Virus record (IMG/VR): IMGVR_UViG_3300023174_000050
Location: 62,001-126,000 of that record
Strand: one strand, 5' to 3'
From: a virus
DNA length: 64,000 nt
Of this stretch, positions 7,862-16,434 are shown in pieces. How positions within the stretch are numbered: position 1 is the stretch's first letter; each line of letters begins with the position of its first letter. The notes below the pieces were generated by a model. It saw nothing but the letters and a program-made list of their open reading frames with translations, had not been told where the DNA came from and searched no databases. The position numbers were made by a program, and so were the translations under genes.

Positions 7862-8544
7862 AAATTTTGTAGACCTTCCAAATGCATTTCATTATGTTCT
7901 CCGCATACTTCGCAATCTTTTTCTATATGCTGAACTAATTTTGGCATTGTTAAAAAGAAATTTTCTATAAGTTCAAATTGACTTTTAGAAAAAGAATTTA
8001 CAAATTCCGACAATTCTTCTTTAGTATATTCTTCATATATAGCATCTTCAGTATAAATAGATTTTATACAAGAACTTAAAAGATCTACAATTTTATCAGA
8101 TTTAAAATTTTGGTAAATATTAATCATTTCTTCAAATTTTGGATATCTCATTTCGACAATAATTTTATCAGTAATACTAATTTTTGTACTGTGTGCTGGA
8201 TCTTTTTCTACAGCAGCCTTTGTCAAATCTAATTCAAAAGGAATCTTATTATCACAACTATTGCAATCCAATGTTAATTCTACTACTTCAGAAATAGATC
8301 TAGCTCGCAAATTTAAGAATATATATTCTATATCAAAATTGGATAATGTATTCATTTTTAATTTATTGAATGTGCATGCATCAACTAACTCTGTTACAAT
8401 ACGATTAACCTCATCTGCACCTGATTCTAAAGTAGTTAATAATACTTTATATTCTTTAACCAAAAAAGGCCTAAATGTTATTTTTTCGTCGGTTGATGGT
8501 AAAATCAATTCATAAGTCGGTGTTTCTAATATAGGTAAAGTCAT
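7852..8544 (-). CDS. gp26: Baseplate hub subunit gp26
   Basis: A 230-aa protein of the T4 gp26 baseplate family, acting in hub assembly. Family features include the opening 'LPILETPTYELILPSTDEKI', 'TFRPFLVKEYKVLL' and 'YIFLNLRARSISEVVEL'. Two Cys pairs, 'LDCNSCDNKI' (around residue 105) and 'DCEVCGEHNEMH' (near 210), look like a zinc site. It ends 'LEGLQNFFV', and the next frame repeats 'HEGLHNFF', which supports a continuous evolutionary relation between the two frames. The gene follows gp54 with an 11-base gap in the minus operon. A -1 shift near its stop would make a longer form of about 295 aa. Confidence 0.85.
   Translation of the reverse strand: MTLPILETPTYELILPSTDEKITFRPFLVKEYKVLLTTLESGADEVNRIVTELVDACTFNKLKMNTLSNFDIEYIFLNLRARSISEVVELTLDCNSCDNKIPFELDLTKAAVEKDPAHSTKISITDKIIVEMRYPKFEEMINIYQNFKSDKIVDLLSSCIKSIYTEDAIYEEYTKEELSEFVNSFSKSQFELIENFFLTMPKLVQHIEKDCEVCGEHNEMHLEGLQNFFV
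7861..7867 (-). promoter_or_regulatory. Candidate -1 ribosomal frameshift site in gp26
   Basis: Read on the minus strand in the gp26 frame, codons are CAA AAT TTT TTC GTA TAA. The heptamer A_AAT_TTT fits X_XXY_YYZ exactly. Nine bases further on, CCCT (7851-7848) can pair with AGGG (7839-7836), a weak stem. A -1 slip enters the gp51-like frame. Confidence 0.55.
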
Positions 8545-8555
8545 TTTCTAATTCC

Positions 8556-9272
8556 TTAGTTTGGAGTAAATATAAAACCATCAGTTTCAGGATCATATTT
8601 TGATTTAAGTGATGTATTATACCAATCATCTAAATATGATCCTTGAGATTTTCCTGATTTGATACCGAATTCTCCCCGAGGGACAATTTTAGGTTTTGGA
8701 TCAACTGGTGCATGAGGTATACGGTTTGTCAGATCGTGTATTGGAATCCAACGTCTATATGCAAACGTTACGCTTAATTTATGTACTTGATTTTGAGAAC
8801 TTTGATTTAAATCTAATAAAGATGTACTTCTTGGAAATGCATCTTCTAAAAATATTCCATATGTAAAATTATTTCTTTCATCAAGTTGTTCTATCAAAAT
8901 TCTATTGGAGATATATTCCTCTTGTCGATACGCAAAATATTGTATTGGATCAATAATTTTTCCCATCCATGCATCAAAAAATGCTTTTACCTTCATTTCT
9001 CTATCTAGGTTAAAAGTCATTGTCATGCCTTCTCCGCCATAATCGACATTGAATGGTCTTTGATAGTTTGGACCTGTTATCCTTTGTTGTCTAACACCTA
9101 TAATTCGTGCGGGAAAATTTGCAGATTCACAATAAAGACTTAGTCGTTGTCCATGTGTTCTAAAATCCATATATGGTGCAAGGCTAAGAGGAGGCGAAAT
9201 AGTTACCTTAAATCTATTTGGTTTAGCTACACCTTCTTTTTTTACTGTTGCAATAAATTCTTTTAGTGACAT
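8556..9272 (-). CDS. gp54: Baseplate tail-tube initiator gp54
   Basis: A 238-aa protein with the tail-tube fold signature: 'KPNRFKVTISPP' near the N-terminus, 'LYCESANFPARIIG' and 'MTMTFNLDREMKVKAFFDAW', and 'VHKLSVTFAYRRW' as the final strands. In T4, gp54 sits on the baseplate hub cap and starts polymerisation of gp19, to which it is related. The C-terminal 60 residues (Pro-rich, 'PHAPVDPKPKIVPRGEFG') extend beyond the tube fold and may contact gp48. It lies between the gp2-position gene and gp26 in the minus operon, six bases after its upstream neighbour. Confidence 0.8.
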   Translation of the reverse strand: MSLKEFIATVKKEGVAKPNRFKVTISPPLSLAPYMDFRTHGQRLSLYCESANFPARIIGVRQQRITGPNYQRPFNVDYGGEGMTMTFNLDREMKVKAFFDAWMGKIIDPIQYFAYRQEEYISNRILIEQLDERNNFTYGIFLEDAFPRSTSLLDLNQSSQNQVHKLSVTFAYRRWIPIHDLTNRIPHAPVDPKPKIVPRGEFGIKSGKSQGSYLDDWYNTSLKSKYDPETDGFIFTPN

Positions 9273-9278
9273 TTGTTA

Positions 9279-9863
9279 TTACCTGTACTTTAGTTTGGTG
9301 TCTCGCCAAATTTTTTCTTTTGTCGGTTGACTATTACCTGCGGATTTAAATCTTTCAACGGGTAACATTGCTGCGGTTACCCAATCATTAAAATTTATTT
9401 TTAAAAATCTAGATTGTAAATGATGATTTAAATAATGTTTAACACATGCAGTTGCGGGTGCATATCTAGATGAACTATTTAATATTTGCCATGATATTTG
9501 TATTCTCGATTCTTCAGTTATTCTTTTATCTAAAGTTAATTTACTTAATTCACCCAATAATTTAAACCTGGCTAGGTATGGCAAATAATGTAGGTTAATA
9601 CCTAAAAACCCATCCGGTACTGTATTAAACGGCAATACTAAGGGCACAGTATCATAATAGGGCAAAGTCTTTTTATGTTTCGGATCATACATAAAAAGAT
9701 ACATTTCTCCAGGATTTATCCTAGACGTTAATTTTTCATTTCTAAGTAATTGAGTACCTGTTACATTTTTCCCTAGATTTTTCACCTGTTCTCTATACCA
9801 CTGGTATGATTTTTGCGTATCTCCCGCTTTCATATCAATGGTTTGAAATATACTATCCGCCAT
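9279..9863 (-). CDS. Conserved T4-like virion protein (gp2 position)
   Basis: A 194-aa protein with conserved-looking core 'MYLFMYDPKHKKTLPYYDTV' followed by 'GFLGINLHYLPYLARFKLLG', found in marine T4-like phages next to gp4. In T4 the neighbour of gene 4 is gene 2 (DNA end protector), so by position it could be the gp2 equivalent, or another packaging/tail component. There are no membrane segments or catalytic motifs. Its start overlaps the gp4 stop by 11 bases, so both are made together. Function is not certain from the sequence. Confidence 0.5.
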   Translation of the reverse strand: MADSIFQTIDMKAGDTQKSYQWYREQVKNLGKNVTGTQLLRNEKLTSRINPGEMYLFMYDPKHKKTLPYYDTVPLVLPFNTVPDGFLGINLHYLPYLARFKLLGELSKLTLDKRITEESRIQISWQILNSSSRYAPATACVKHYLNHHLQSRFLKINFNDWVTAAMLPVERFKSAGNSQPTKEKIWRDTKLKYR

Positions 9864-10311
9864 TTATAAGTCCTAAATCTTTTTCTGTCAATACCATAAA
9901 TTTCATGTTCCTATCCTGACAAAATTCAAATGCTGCTTTCCATTTGGCTTCATTTACTCCATACTGAAATACCTCATCTATAAATTTTTTAGTTTTTCGT
10001 TCAGGTATGGATGGAGGTTTTGTAAATCTTTCAGGTTTTATTTCTACTAAGTATTTTTGAATTCCGCCGTTTTTATCTTTTATCTTAATATAAAAATCTA
10101 CAAAATATCTATGAACTTTTTTATCCAAAGGTGAGATATAGGGAACAATAACGGTCTCAGATCCCCATTCTTGCACCGAAATATTTTGATCGCACCATTT
10201 CATAAATCGCAATTCCCACAAGGAACGATATACAATATTTCCCACGTCTCCTTTATATTTTGAAGGATTCTTGGTTCTAAACTTGCCCTTATAGGTTTTG
10301 GTATACAACAT
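9853..10311 (-). CDS. gp4: Head completion nuclease gp4
   Basis: Acts on packaged DNA ends or the neck at head completion. The 152-aa protein has a TnsA-like PD-(D/E)XK nuclease core: 'SLWELRFMKWCD' (Glu), 'HRYFVDFYIKIK' (Asp), 'QKYLVEIKPERF' (E-x-K). Length equals T4 gp4 (about 150 aa), and 'MLYTKTYKGKFRTKNPSKYK' is the family start. It is the first gene of the minus operon, 27 bases downstream of a perfect late promoter box on that strand. It overlaps the next gene by 11 bases. Confidence 0.85.
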   Translation of the reverse strand: MLYTKTYKGKFRTKNPSKYKGDVGNIVYRSLWELRFMKWCDQNISVQEWGSETVIVPYISPLDKKVHRYFVDFYIKIKDKNGGIQKYLVEIKPERFTKPPSIPERKTKKFIDEVFQYGVNEAKWKAAFEFCQDRNMKFMVLTEKDLGLINGG

Positions 10312-10315
10312 CTAT

Positions 10316-10323
10316 TATAAATA
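10316..10323 (+). promoter_or_regulatory. Late promoter TATAAATA before gp48
   Basis: An exact T4 late -10 box in the 43-bp gap between gp4 and gp48, 31 bases before the gp48 ATG. It would be read by gp55-programmed polymerase and drive the rightward baseplate genes. It faces the minus-strand late box at 10339-10346. Confidence 0.75.
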
Positions 10324-10338
10324 ATTATGTTCCAACAA

Positions 10339-10346
10339 TATTTATA
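10339..10346 (-). promoter_or_regulatory. Late promoter TATAAATA before gp4
   Basis: The minus strand reads TATAAATA here, 27 bases before the gp4 start. It would drive the leftward tail operon. Predicted start points of this and the plus-strand promoter at 10316 nearly coincide. Confidence 0.75.
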
Positions 10347-10354
10347 AAGAAAAT

Positions 10355-11515
10355 ATGTCAACTACAAGTAAACCGCTGGGTCTTCCTGAGCAATTAAATA
10401 GAGCATCTGTTGAATATAGAAATCAGGATCAAGATAGAGGTTATAGAATTGGCACGTATGAATATCCTGAGGATTTAAGAAACCGCCCGGATTTACAGCA
10501 TTATGTTGCATTTTATATAAATGTGCGAGATAAATCCACACGGGGAAAAAATAAGAATCGTAATGACTATTTTTCTGGAGATGAGGAAGCAGGAAGAATA
10601 GACACCTTGAGAAATAAAGGGGCTCCGTTATCAATAAACAAATTAGAGTCTGGATTAGCAGATGTACTATCGGTAGCAAAAACAGGGGCAGTTGCTGCAG
10701 CATCGTATAACGTTTTCAAAGGATTAAATACGAGATTAAAAAATCCAAGAGATGCAATAATAGGCGGACTCGGCGCAGGAGCATTAACTTTAGGGGCAAT
10801 AGAAGGAGGAGAATCTTTATTAGAATTTATGAGAGGTGGCGGTCCGCTTCCGGCATTTACCCCAGGCAATACTTCAAGACTAAAAGATGTAATAACACTA
10901 CATATATCAGAAAAACCTGTAGTTAAATATCAAACAAATTATACTGATAGAGAACTAGGGACGCTTGCAGGATTACTTGTTCAAGGGTCTGCACAAAATA
11001 CTTATGCGCAAGCGTCAAAAAATCCAGAGTATCAAGCAGCATTACTTGCAAGCCTTGCAAAGATACCCACATTAAAATCTAAAGGAGGATTGATTTCAGA
11101 TTTACTTGAATTAAAATCTCGAACAAAAACAAATCCTTTTAGAGAAGTTTTATTTGAATCTGTAGATTATAGAAGTTTTAATTTTAGTTATAGATTTTTT
11201 CCAAAGAATGAACGCGAAACTAATAAAGTAAAAAACATTATAGAGTTGTTTAAAATCAATATGCTTCCTGAAATAACCTCAGAAAAATTATTTTATATCT
11301 ATCCATCAGAATTTGACATTGAATATTTTTATAAAGATTCGCCAAACCCATATTTACATAAATTTGCAAGATGTGCTTTAGTTAATATGGAAGTGGATTA
11401 TGGCGGAGACCAATTTGTCACTTTTCAAGATGGTTCCCCTGTAGAAATAGGATTAACGCTAACCTTTAGAGAATTAGAACAACTAACATCTGAAAGGGCG
11501 AAGAATGGCTACTAA
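10355..11515 (+). CDS. gp48: Baseplate tail-tube cap gp48
   Basis: A 386-aa baseplate protein on which the tail tube is built. The C-terminal half carries the family pattern: 'FESVDYRSFNFSYRFFPKNE', then 'LFYIYPSEFDIEYFY', 'HKFARCALVNMEVDYGGDQF' and 'GLTLTFRELEQLT'. The middle, around residues 110-165, is Gly/Ala-rich ('AIIGGLGAGALTLGAIEGG'), resembling a glycine-zipper insertion between the two halves. T4 gp48 is 364 aa, so the size is normal. First gene of the rightward structural operon, with a late promoter 31 bases upstream; its end overlaps gp53 by 11 bases. Confidence 0.8.
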   Translation: MSTTSKPLGLPEQLNRASVEYRNQDQDRGYRIGTYEYPEDLRNRPDLQHYVAFYINVRDKSTRGKNKNRNDYFSGDEEAGRIDTLRNKGAPLSINKLESGLADVLSVAKTGAVAAASYNVFKGLNTRLKNPRDAIIGGLGAGALTLGAIEGGESLLEFMRGGGPLPAFTPGNTSRLKDVITLHISEKPVVKYQTNYTDRELGTLAGLLVQGSAQNTYAQASKNPEYQAALLASLAKIPTLKSKGGLISDLLELKSRTKTNPFREVLFESVDYRSFNFSYRFFPKNERETNKVKNIIELFKINMLPEITSEKLFYIYPSEFDIEYFYKDSPNPYLHKFARCALVNMEVDYGGDQFVTFQDGSPVEIGLTLTFRELEQLTSERAKNGY

Positions 11516-12113
11516 TCTTTTTGAATCTTTTCCAAGAATAAACTATACATTAGATGATGGGGAAACAATACAAGTTGTTGTAGATATTTTTAAACGCGCA
11601 GTTTTATCTAAAGAGTTTCAAGAAAACAATTCATATTTTGAAAAGTATGAGATATTAGATGGAGAAACTCCTGAGAATGTAGCATTTAGATTTTACGGGA
11701 CACAAGATTTATATTGGTTAATATTATTGACGAATAATATAGTTGATCCTAGATATGAATGGCCATTATCAGAACAAAATTTAATAAAATTTGTTGAAAG
11801 TAAATATGGTACAGCTAAAGATATATTTACAACTAACAGGGCAATTAATCCAAAAGGATATCAAATAGAAACTTTTTTTATACTATTGGAAGATTCAACA
11901 CATAAAAAACCAATACGATTACTTGTGGAAGATGATGTTAATACGGGAATTAATACACCGTTGGCATATAGAGAATCTGAAATAACTACAGATTTTCAAA
12001 GTAATTATGAAGTAGAACAAAACAAAAATGAATCCCGCAGAACAATAAAAGTGCTAAAATCCAATATTGTGCAAGACGTAGTCGCTAATTATCTTTCAAG
12101 TATAAGTCAATAA
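11505..12113 (+). CDS. gp53: Baseplate wedge gp53
   Basis: A 202-aa baseplate wedge component that joins wedges around the hub in T4. The family pattern is 'NLFESFPRINYTLDDGE' at the start, 'YFEKYEILDGETPENVAFRF' and 'YGTQDLYWLILLTNNIVDPR', which includes the LysM-like hinge typical of gp53. T4 gp53 is 196 aa. It overlaps gp48 at its start and gp27 at its stop (TAATG), which indicates coupled translation with the hub genes. Confidence 0.85.
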   Translation: MATNLFESFPRINYTLDDGETIQVVVDIFKRAVLSKEFQENNSYFEKYEILDGETPENVAFRFYGTQDLYWLILLTNNIVDPRYEWPLSEQNLIKFVESKYGTAKDIFTTNRAINPKGYQIETFFILLEDSTHKKPIRLLVEDDVNTGINTPLAYRESEITTDFQSNYEVEQNKNESRRTIKVLKSNIVQDVVANYLSSISQ

Positions 12114-13456
12114 TGTCCGAAGAATTATTACAAATACCTGGACAGGTAATTATAAATGAAATTATTTTAATTTCAGGAAAGGGTGTTGCTTTAGGTATAA
12201 CAGATTATCTTGTGGAATTAAATTTATATGAAAGTATATTTAATCCTGTTGTAACAGGATCTATACTATTGTCCGATAGTACAAATTTGATATCTTTATT
12301 TCCTTTAATTGGAGAAGAATTTTTAAAGGTAGATATTAAAACTCCTAGTTTGGATGACTCACAAAGCATTTATAAAACTTTTAGAATTAATTCTATTCTA
12401 AATAAAACTTATGCGAAAGACGGTAGTACTTTAATATATGAGTTAGGATTAACTTCAGTAGAAGCATTTCAAGATTCTATTAATCCAATATTTAAATCCT
12501 TTGAAGGTACTCCTGGGGAAATAATACAAAAAATATATACAGACTATTTACAGGTTGATAGAAATATTTCTGTTAACACTATTAATAATCAAAATAAAAC
12601 TCCTTTAACTATTTTAGAATATCCAACAAACTTTATAAAATTTGTTAGTCCCGGTTGGACCCCGATACAATGTATAAATTGGATTGCTAGCAAATCTTTA
12701 CCATCTAATAAAAAAGCAGCAAATTACTTATTTTGGGAAACAACCAAAGGATTCTTTTTTGGAAGTACAGAAAAAATATTTTCAAGAATAAATTCTGCAT
12801 TTGCAGGAACATATGTTTATTCTGAAACATATATTAATACTCTTGGTATAGATGAAAAATCTTTAGGTATGTATGCTATTAGATCTTTAAAAATAGATCA
12901 AACAATGGATCAATTGGACAATACTAGAATGGGATATCTTGCAAGTACATTGTATGATATAGACTTATATAATAAAAACTATAACATGGTTAAATATGAT
13001 CACGCATTAGAATTTTCAAACTATTCCCATTTAAATGGGGATACTCCCATGTTCGATAAAACTACATTAAGAAATCCATTGTCATATATAGAATTTAATT
13101 ATAGCAGCCCAAAACTACATAATTCTGCAGAAAATAATTTTGATCAAATGCCTAAATTTATGTTTGGGAATAGAAGATCCAATATGTTAGAATTAAACAA
13201 TTTTAAAATGGAAATAACTATTCCGGGAAGAACAGATTTAGAAGTTGGTAATATTGTAGGAATAACTTTTCCAAAATCTCCAGGTGCTCCATTGACCAAA
13301 GAATCTAAAAGTGATAGTAAACACGATGAGTTATATTCTGGAAATTATTTAGTAACAAATCTTGCGCATAAAATTAATCCAAAAACACATTATATTACTA
13401 TGAATGTTCTAAAAGACTCCTTTAATACTAAATCATATAATAAGGCCGGTAAATGA
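12113..13456 (+). CDS. gp27: Baseplate hub gp27-like
   Basis: A 447-aa protein that should form the trimeric hub adaptor between the baseplate and the gp5 spike. It starts 'SEELLQIPGQVIINEIILIS' and has the 'YLVELNLYESIFNPVVTGSI' strand pair typical of gp27-like tube domains, later 'PGWTPIQCINWIASKS' and a final beta region ending 'YITMNVLKDSFNTKSYNKAG'. Position directly before gp5, with an ATGA overlap, supports the call; T4 gp27 is 391 aa. The sequence is much diverged from T4, so the call rests on marine phage pattern and context. Confidence 0.7.
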   Translation: MSEELLQIPGQVIINEIILISGKGVALGITDYLVELNLYESIFNPVVTGSILLSDSTNLISLFPLIGEEFLKVDIKTPSLDDSQSIYKTFRINSILNKTYAKDGSTLIYELGLTSVEAFQDSINPIFKSFEGTPGEIIQKIYTDYLQVDRNISVNTINNQNKTPLTILEYPTNFIKFVSPGWTPIQCINWIASKSLPSNKKAANYLFWETTKGFFFGSTEKIFSRINSAFAGTYVYSETYINTLGIDEKSLGMYAIRSLKIDQTMDQLDNTRMGYLASTLYDIDLYNKNYNMVKYDHALEFSNYSHLNGDTPMFDKTTLRNPLSYIEFNYSSPKLHNSAENNFDQMPKFMFGNRRSNMLELNNFKMEITIPGRTDLEVGNIVGITFPKSPGAPLTKESKSDSKHDELYSGNYLVTNLAHKINPKTHYITMNVLKDSFNTKSYNKAGK

Positions 13457-16023
13457 TATTAGGAAATAAATTTGTATGGTGGACCGGGGTTGTAGAAGAT
13501 AGGGAAGACCCGGAAAAACTAGGTCGGTGTCGAGTAAGAATATTTGGATATCATACCGATGATACCTCATTATTACCGACCTCAGATTTACCATGGGCAA
13601 TACCAATTCAATCAACTACATCTGCAGCAACATCTGGAGTTGGCCATACCCCTGTTGGTATTGTTCCTGGTGCATGGGTAGTTGGATGGTTTTTAGATGG
13701 AGAGGAAGCCCAACGACCATTGATAATAGGAACGATTGCAGGAAAACCTGATCCATCCGTTTCTGCAATATCTAAACAAAATCAAGATAAAAAACTTTCG
13801 GGAGTAGTAAAGGCCCCCGACGGATCGTATTTGGTAAATCAAAATAACGAATATGTTTTAACAAAAAATCAAAACTTAGATTTAAAAGATAGATTAGGTC
13901 CGTTAAAACCCTCAGACATAGATACTATGTTATCAGTAATATCCTCAGCAACATCTGGAGGTAGTTATACTAAGGAAAGTTCTGATGGCAATCTTGGCAA
14001 ATATCAATTTAGTATTAATACCTTAGTTGATCTAGGATATGTTAAAAGATGTCCAGAGGATATAGTAACAACTGCTTGGACCAGTGATAATACTAATTGG
14101 ACCGGTAAGGATGGTATAACTAGTAAAGCAAAATTTTTAGAAAATACAGGCGTACAGGAAAACGCGGCATTGATATTTACTGAAAATAACTACAAGTCTT
14201 TACTCGCAATGGGAAAAATAACTGAGACAGATGATCCTAAAAATATAGCTAGTCTTTTGGGTACAGCTTTAGTTATGGGTACCAATAATGCAGACAAATT
14301 AAATAAAAAAGATAATGACGGAAAACTTGCAAAAGATTATTTTGTAGCTGTAAATTCTGCATTAGGCGGAAATAATGAAAATTTTAATTATAATTTGGAT
14401 GATGCTGGTAATTACTTATCCAGCACACTAAATACAAATACAAGCGGCGGTGCTTTAAATAATTCAGAATTAAAGTTACAGTCTGGATTCAAAGATCCCA
14501 ATAAACAATATCCAAAAGCAGAATATACCGGATTAAGCGATATCAATAAGTTAGCAATTGGAGACACCTCTCATAAAATATTTAAAGTTAAGAAAAATAA
14601 AAAAATAGACAATATACCTTTAGCTAGTAGCAAACAAACATGGAATGAACCTTCTCCCGCGTATGGCGCAGGATATCCATATAATCAGGTAATTGAAACT
14701 GAAGCAGGGCATGTGATTGAATTAGATAATACACCCGGAGCAGAAAGAATACAAGTATTTCATAAATCTGGTTCATATATTGAAATAGATGTAAATGGCT
14801 CAATGGTTAGAAAAACGGTGGGTGAAAATTATGAGATTACTGATAGAAATAACTTTGTATATGTCAAAGGTGCGCATAGCTTAACTGTAGAGGGACAAAC
14901 AAATATACTGGTTAAAAGTGACGCAAAAATACAGGTTGATGGAGATCTATCGGTTACCAGCCATGGCAGTACTATGGTACAAACTGCTCGTACTGCAACT
15001 ATAATTGCAGAAGATTTAGTTGTAACAGCTGCAAAAAGTCTTACATTAACCTCAGAAGGCTCCGTTAATATACAAGGTAAAAACATAAATTTATATGCTA
15101 AGGATGGCTCCATTACCGAAGTTGCAACCAAAGATATTTCATTAGAAACAGGAAGAGCTAGTACTTTGAGTTTGAATGGAGGATCGGCCACCCTTATAGA
15201 AGGTGCAGTTGTAAAAACAAAAATGGGGGCAAATGATGTTGTACCAATTAATCGCCCGCTATTAGATAGACCAGCAGCAAAATCTCCAGACAAAACAGGT
15301 ATACCGGTATTACCTAGAGAAGTTATTTCTAAAGCAAATTATTATTTTGACGCAGGAGAATCTGGGGCAGATACCTATATTAATACTCTGCAATCGCAAG
15401 GAATTATAAATCCAAATATAGTATCAAAAATAGATAATGCTGCAGGAGCACCAATAGTAAGATATACTAAGGTTACTGCAGTTGATGATGAGGAAATTAA
15501 AAGTTTTAATTACTTTCCAAGATCTTTTATTTTATCAAACAAGGAAAATCGAATTTTTACGTTAGGTGATTTATTACAGGATGGAGGATTGGTTGCTCAA
15601 CGGGGATTAACTGAGCAACAAATTGTGTATAATTTAAAACAATTAGTTATTAATTGTTTGGATCCAATAAAAGCAAAATATCCTGATATGAAAATTAACA
15701 GCGGATTTAGACCAATATCTGCAACGGTGACCGGCAGTAATCCCGAAAAGAGTGACCATGGATTGGGAGCGGCGGTAGATATTAAATTTACAAATACTAA
15801 ATTTAAAGATTATAAAGATGTTGCGGAATGGATAGTTAAAAATGTCCCACACAAACAAGTTATACTTGAATATTATTTTGAATCAGGTAGTAATAAACTA
15901 GTATCTTCTTGGATACACATTGCTCTATTAGTTTCTAATAACACAGTAGCAAATTCCGCCGCACCAGTACAAACTTTTGCAAATCATCAATCTGTTTCTA
16001 AAACTTTGGTAAATTTAGCATAA
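13453..16023 (+). CDS. gp5: Baseplate spike gp5 with C-terminal M15-like peptidase
   Basis: An 856-aa cell-puncturing spike. Residues 1-95 are the OB domain ('FVWWTGVVEDREDPEKLGRC', 'VGWFLDGEEAQRPLIIGTIA'). Residues about 150-300 look like a transglycosylase-type domain ('GKYQFSINTLVDLGY'), but the usual Glu of 'ESGG' is Thr here ('ATSGGSY'). Residues about 420-600 form a VgrG/gp5-like beta helix ('GHVIELDNTPGAERIQVFHK', repeated V/I strands). The C-terminus has an M15 zinc triad: His769 and Asp776 in 'SDHGLGAAVD', His822 in 'WIHIAL'. So cell-wall cutting is probably done by a peptidase rather than the T4-style lysozyme. Overlaps gp27 by four bases. Confidence 0.8.
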   Translation: MILGNKFVWWTGVVEDREDPEKLGRCRVRIFGYHTDDTSLLPTSDLPWAIPIQSTTSAATSGVGHTPVGIVPGAWVVGWFLDGEEAQRPLIIGTIAGKPDPSVSAISKQNQDKKLSGVVKAPDGSYLVNQNNEYVLTKNQNLDLKDRLGPLKPSDIDTMLSVISSATSGGSYTKESSDGNLGKYQFSINTLVDLGYVKRCPEDIVTTAWTSDNTNWTGKDGITSKAKFLENTGVQENAALIFTENNYKSLLAMGKITETDDPKNIASLLGTALVMGTNNADKLNKKDNDGKLAKDYFVAVNSALGGNNENFNYNLDDAGNYLSSTLNTNTSGGALNNSELKLQSGFKDPNKQYPKAEYTGLSDINKLAIGDTSHKIFKVKKNKKIDNIPLASSKQTWNEPSPAYGAGYPYNQVIETEAGHVIELDNTPGAERIQVFHKSGSYIEIDVNGSMVRKTVGENYEITDRNNFVYVKGAHSLTVEGQTNILVKSDAKIQVDGDLSVTSHGSTMVQTARTATIIAEDLVVTAAKSLTLTSEGSVNIQGKNINLYAKDGSITEVATKDISLETGRASTLSLNGGSATLIEGAVVKTKMGANDVVPINRPLLDRPAAKSPDKTGIPVLPREVISKANYYFDAGESGADTYINTLQSQGIINPNIVSKIDNAAGAPIVRYTKVTAVDDEEIKSFNYFPRSFILSNKENRIFTLGDLLQDGGLVAQRGLTEQQIVYNLKQLVINCLDPIKAKYPDMKINSGFRPISATVTGSNPEKSDHGLGAAVDIKFTNTKFKDYKDVAEWIVKNVPHKQVILEYYFESGSNKLVSSWIHIALLVSNNTVANSAAPVQTFANHQSVSKTLVNLA

Positions 16024-16035
16024 TAAATATCTAAT

Positions 16036-16434
16036 ATGGCAACCAGCAAAACTCTCAAACAATATGTAGATTTAGATCTTTCATTTAAGGTAAATCCCTT
16101 TACCAGAGATCTGTATCTAAAAACAGATGAAGATGCAGTAAAAACTGCACTAAGGAATTTATTAAAGACTAAAAATTTTGAAAGACCTTTTCATCCAGAA
16201 ATAGGAACACAAATTCATTCTTTAATGTTTGAAAATTTTACATCTGCTGTAAAAATTGCAATGGAAAGAACAATAAAAGAATCCATAGAAAAATTTGAAC
16301 CTAGAGTTAGACTAATAAATCTAGTTGTAGATGAAACAGAAGATGCAAATGAATTAGTAGTCAATATTATTTTTGCCTTAAAGAATACTAACAACCCTAT
16401 AACAATAACAACATTCATAAGTAGAGTACGATAA
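16036..16434 (+). CDS. gp25: Baseplate wedge gp25
   Basis: A 132-aa protein of the gp25/GPW lysozyme-like family that initiates the sheath on the baseplate. The family stretch 'FKVNPFTRDLYLKTDEDAV' followed by 'LLKTKNFERPFHPEIGTQIH' and 'LMFENFT' is clear, including the 'RPFHPEIGT' signature. T4 gp25 is also 132 aa. It stands 12 bases after gp5 and its stop overlaps the start of gp6, matching the T4-like order gp25-gp6. An AATAAATA sequence lies just before it (16022-16029), which may be a weak late box. Confidence 0.9.
   Translation: MATSKTLKQYVDLDLSFKVNPFTRDLYLKTDEDAVKTALRNLLKTKNFERPFHPEIGTQIHSLMFENFTSAVKIAMERTIKESIEKFEPRVRLINLVVDETEDANELVVNIIFALKNTNNPITITTFISRVR

Noticed and set aside
8052-8059. 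TATAAATA on the plus strand inside the minus-strand gp26 gene
   Set aside because: The octamer is expected by chance many times in DNA this AT-rich, and no plus-strand gene follows it.
9860-9891. Minus-strand TTGACA-N17-TATAAA near the gp4/gp2-position junction
   Set aside because: Its predicted start would fall inside the next coding sequence, after its ATG, so it cannot serve that gene.
14829-15293. 154-codon minus-strand frame opposite gp5
   Set aside because: Lies against the beta-helix repeats of gp5; repeat composition keeps the frame open by chance.
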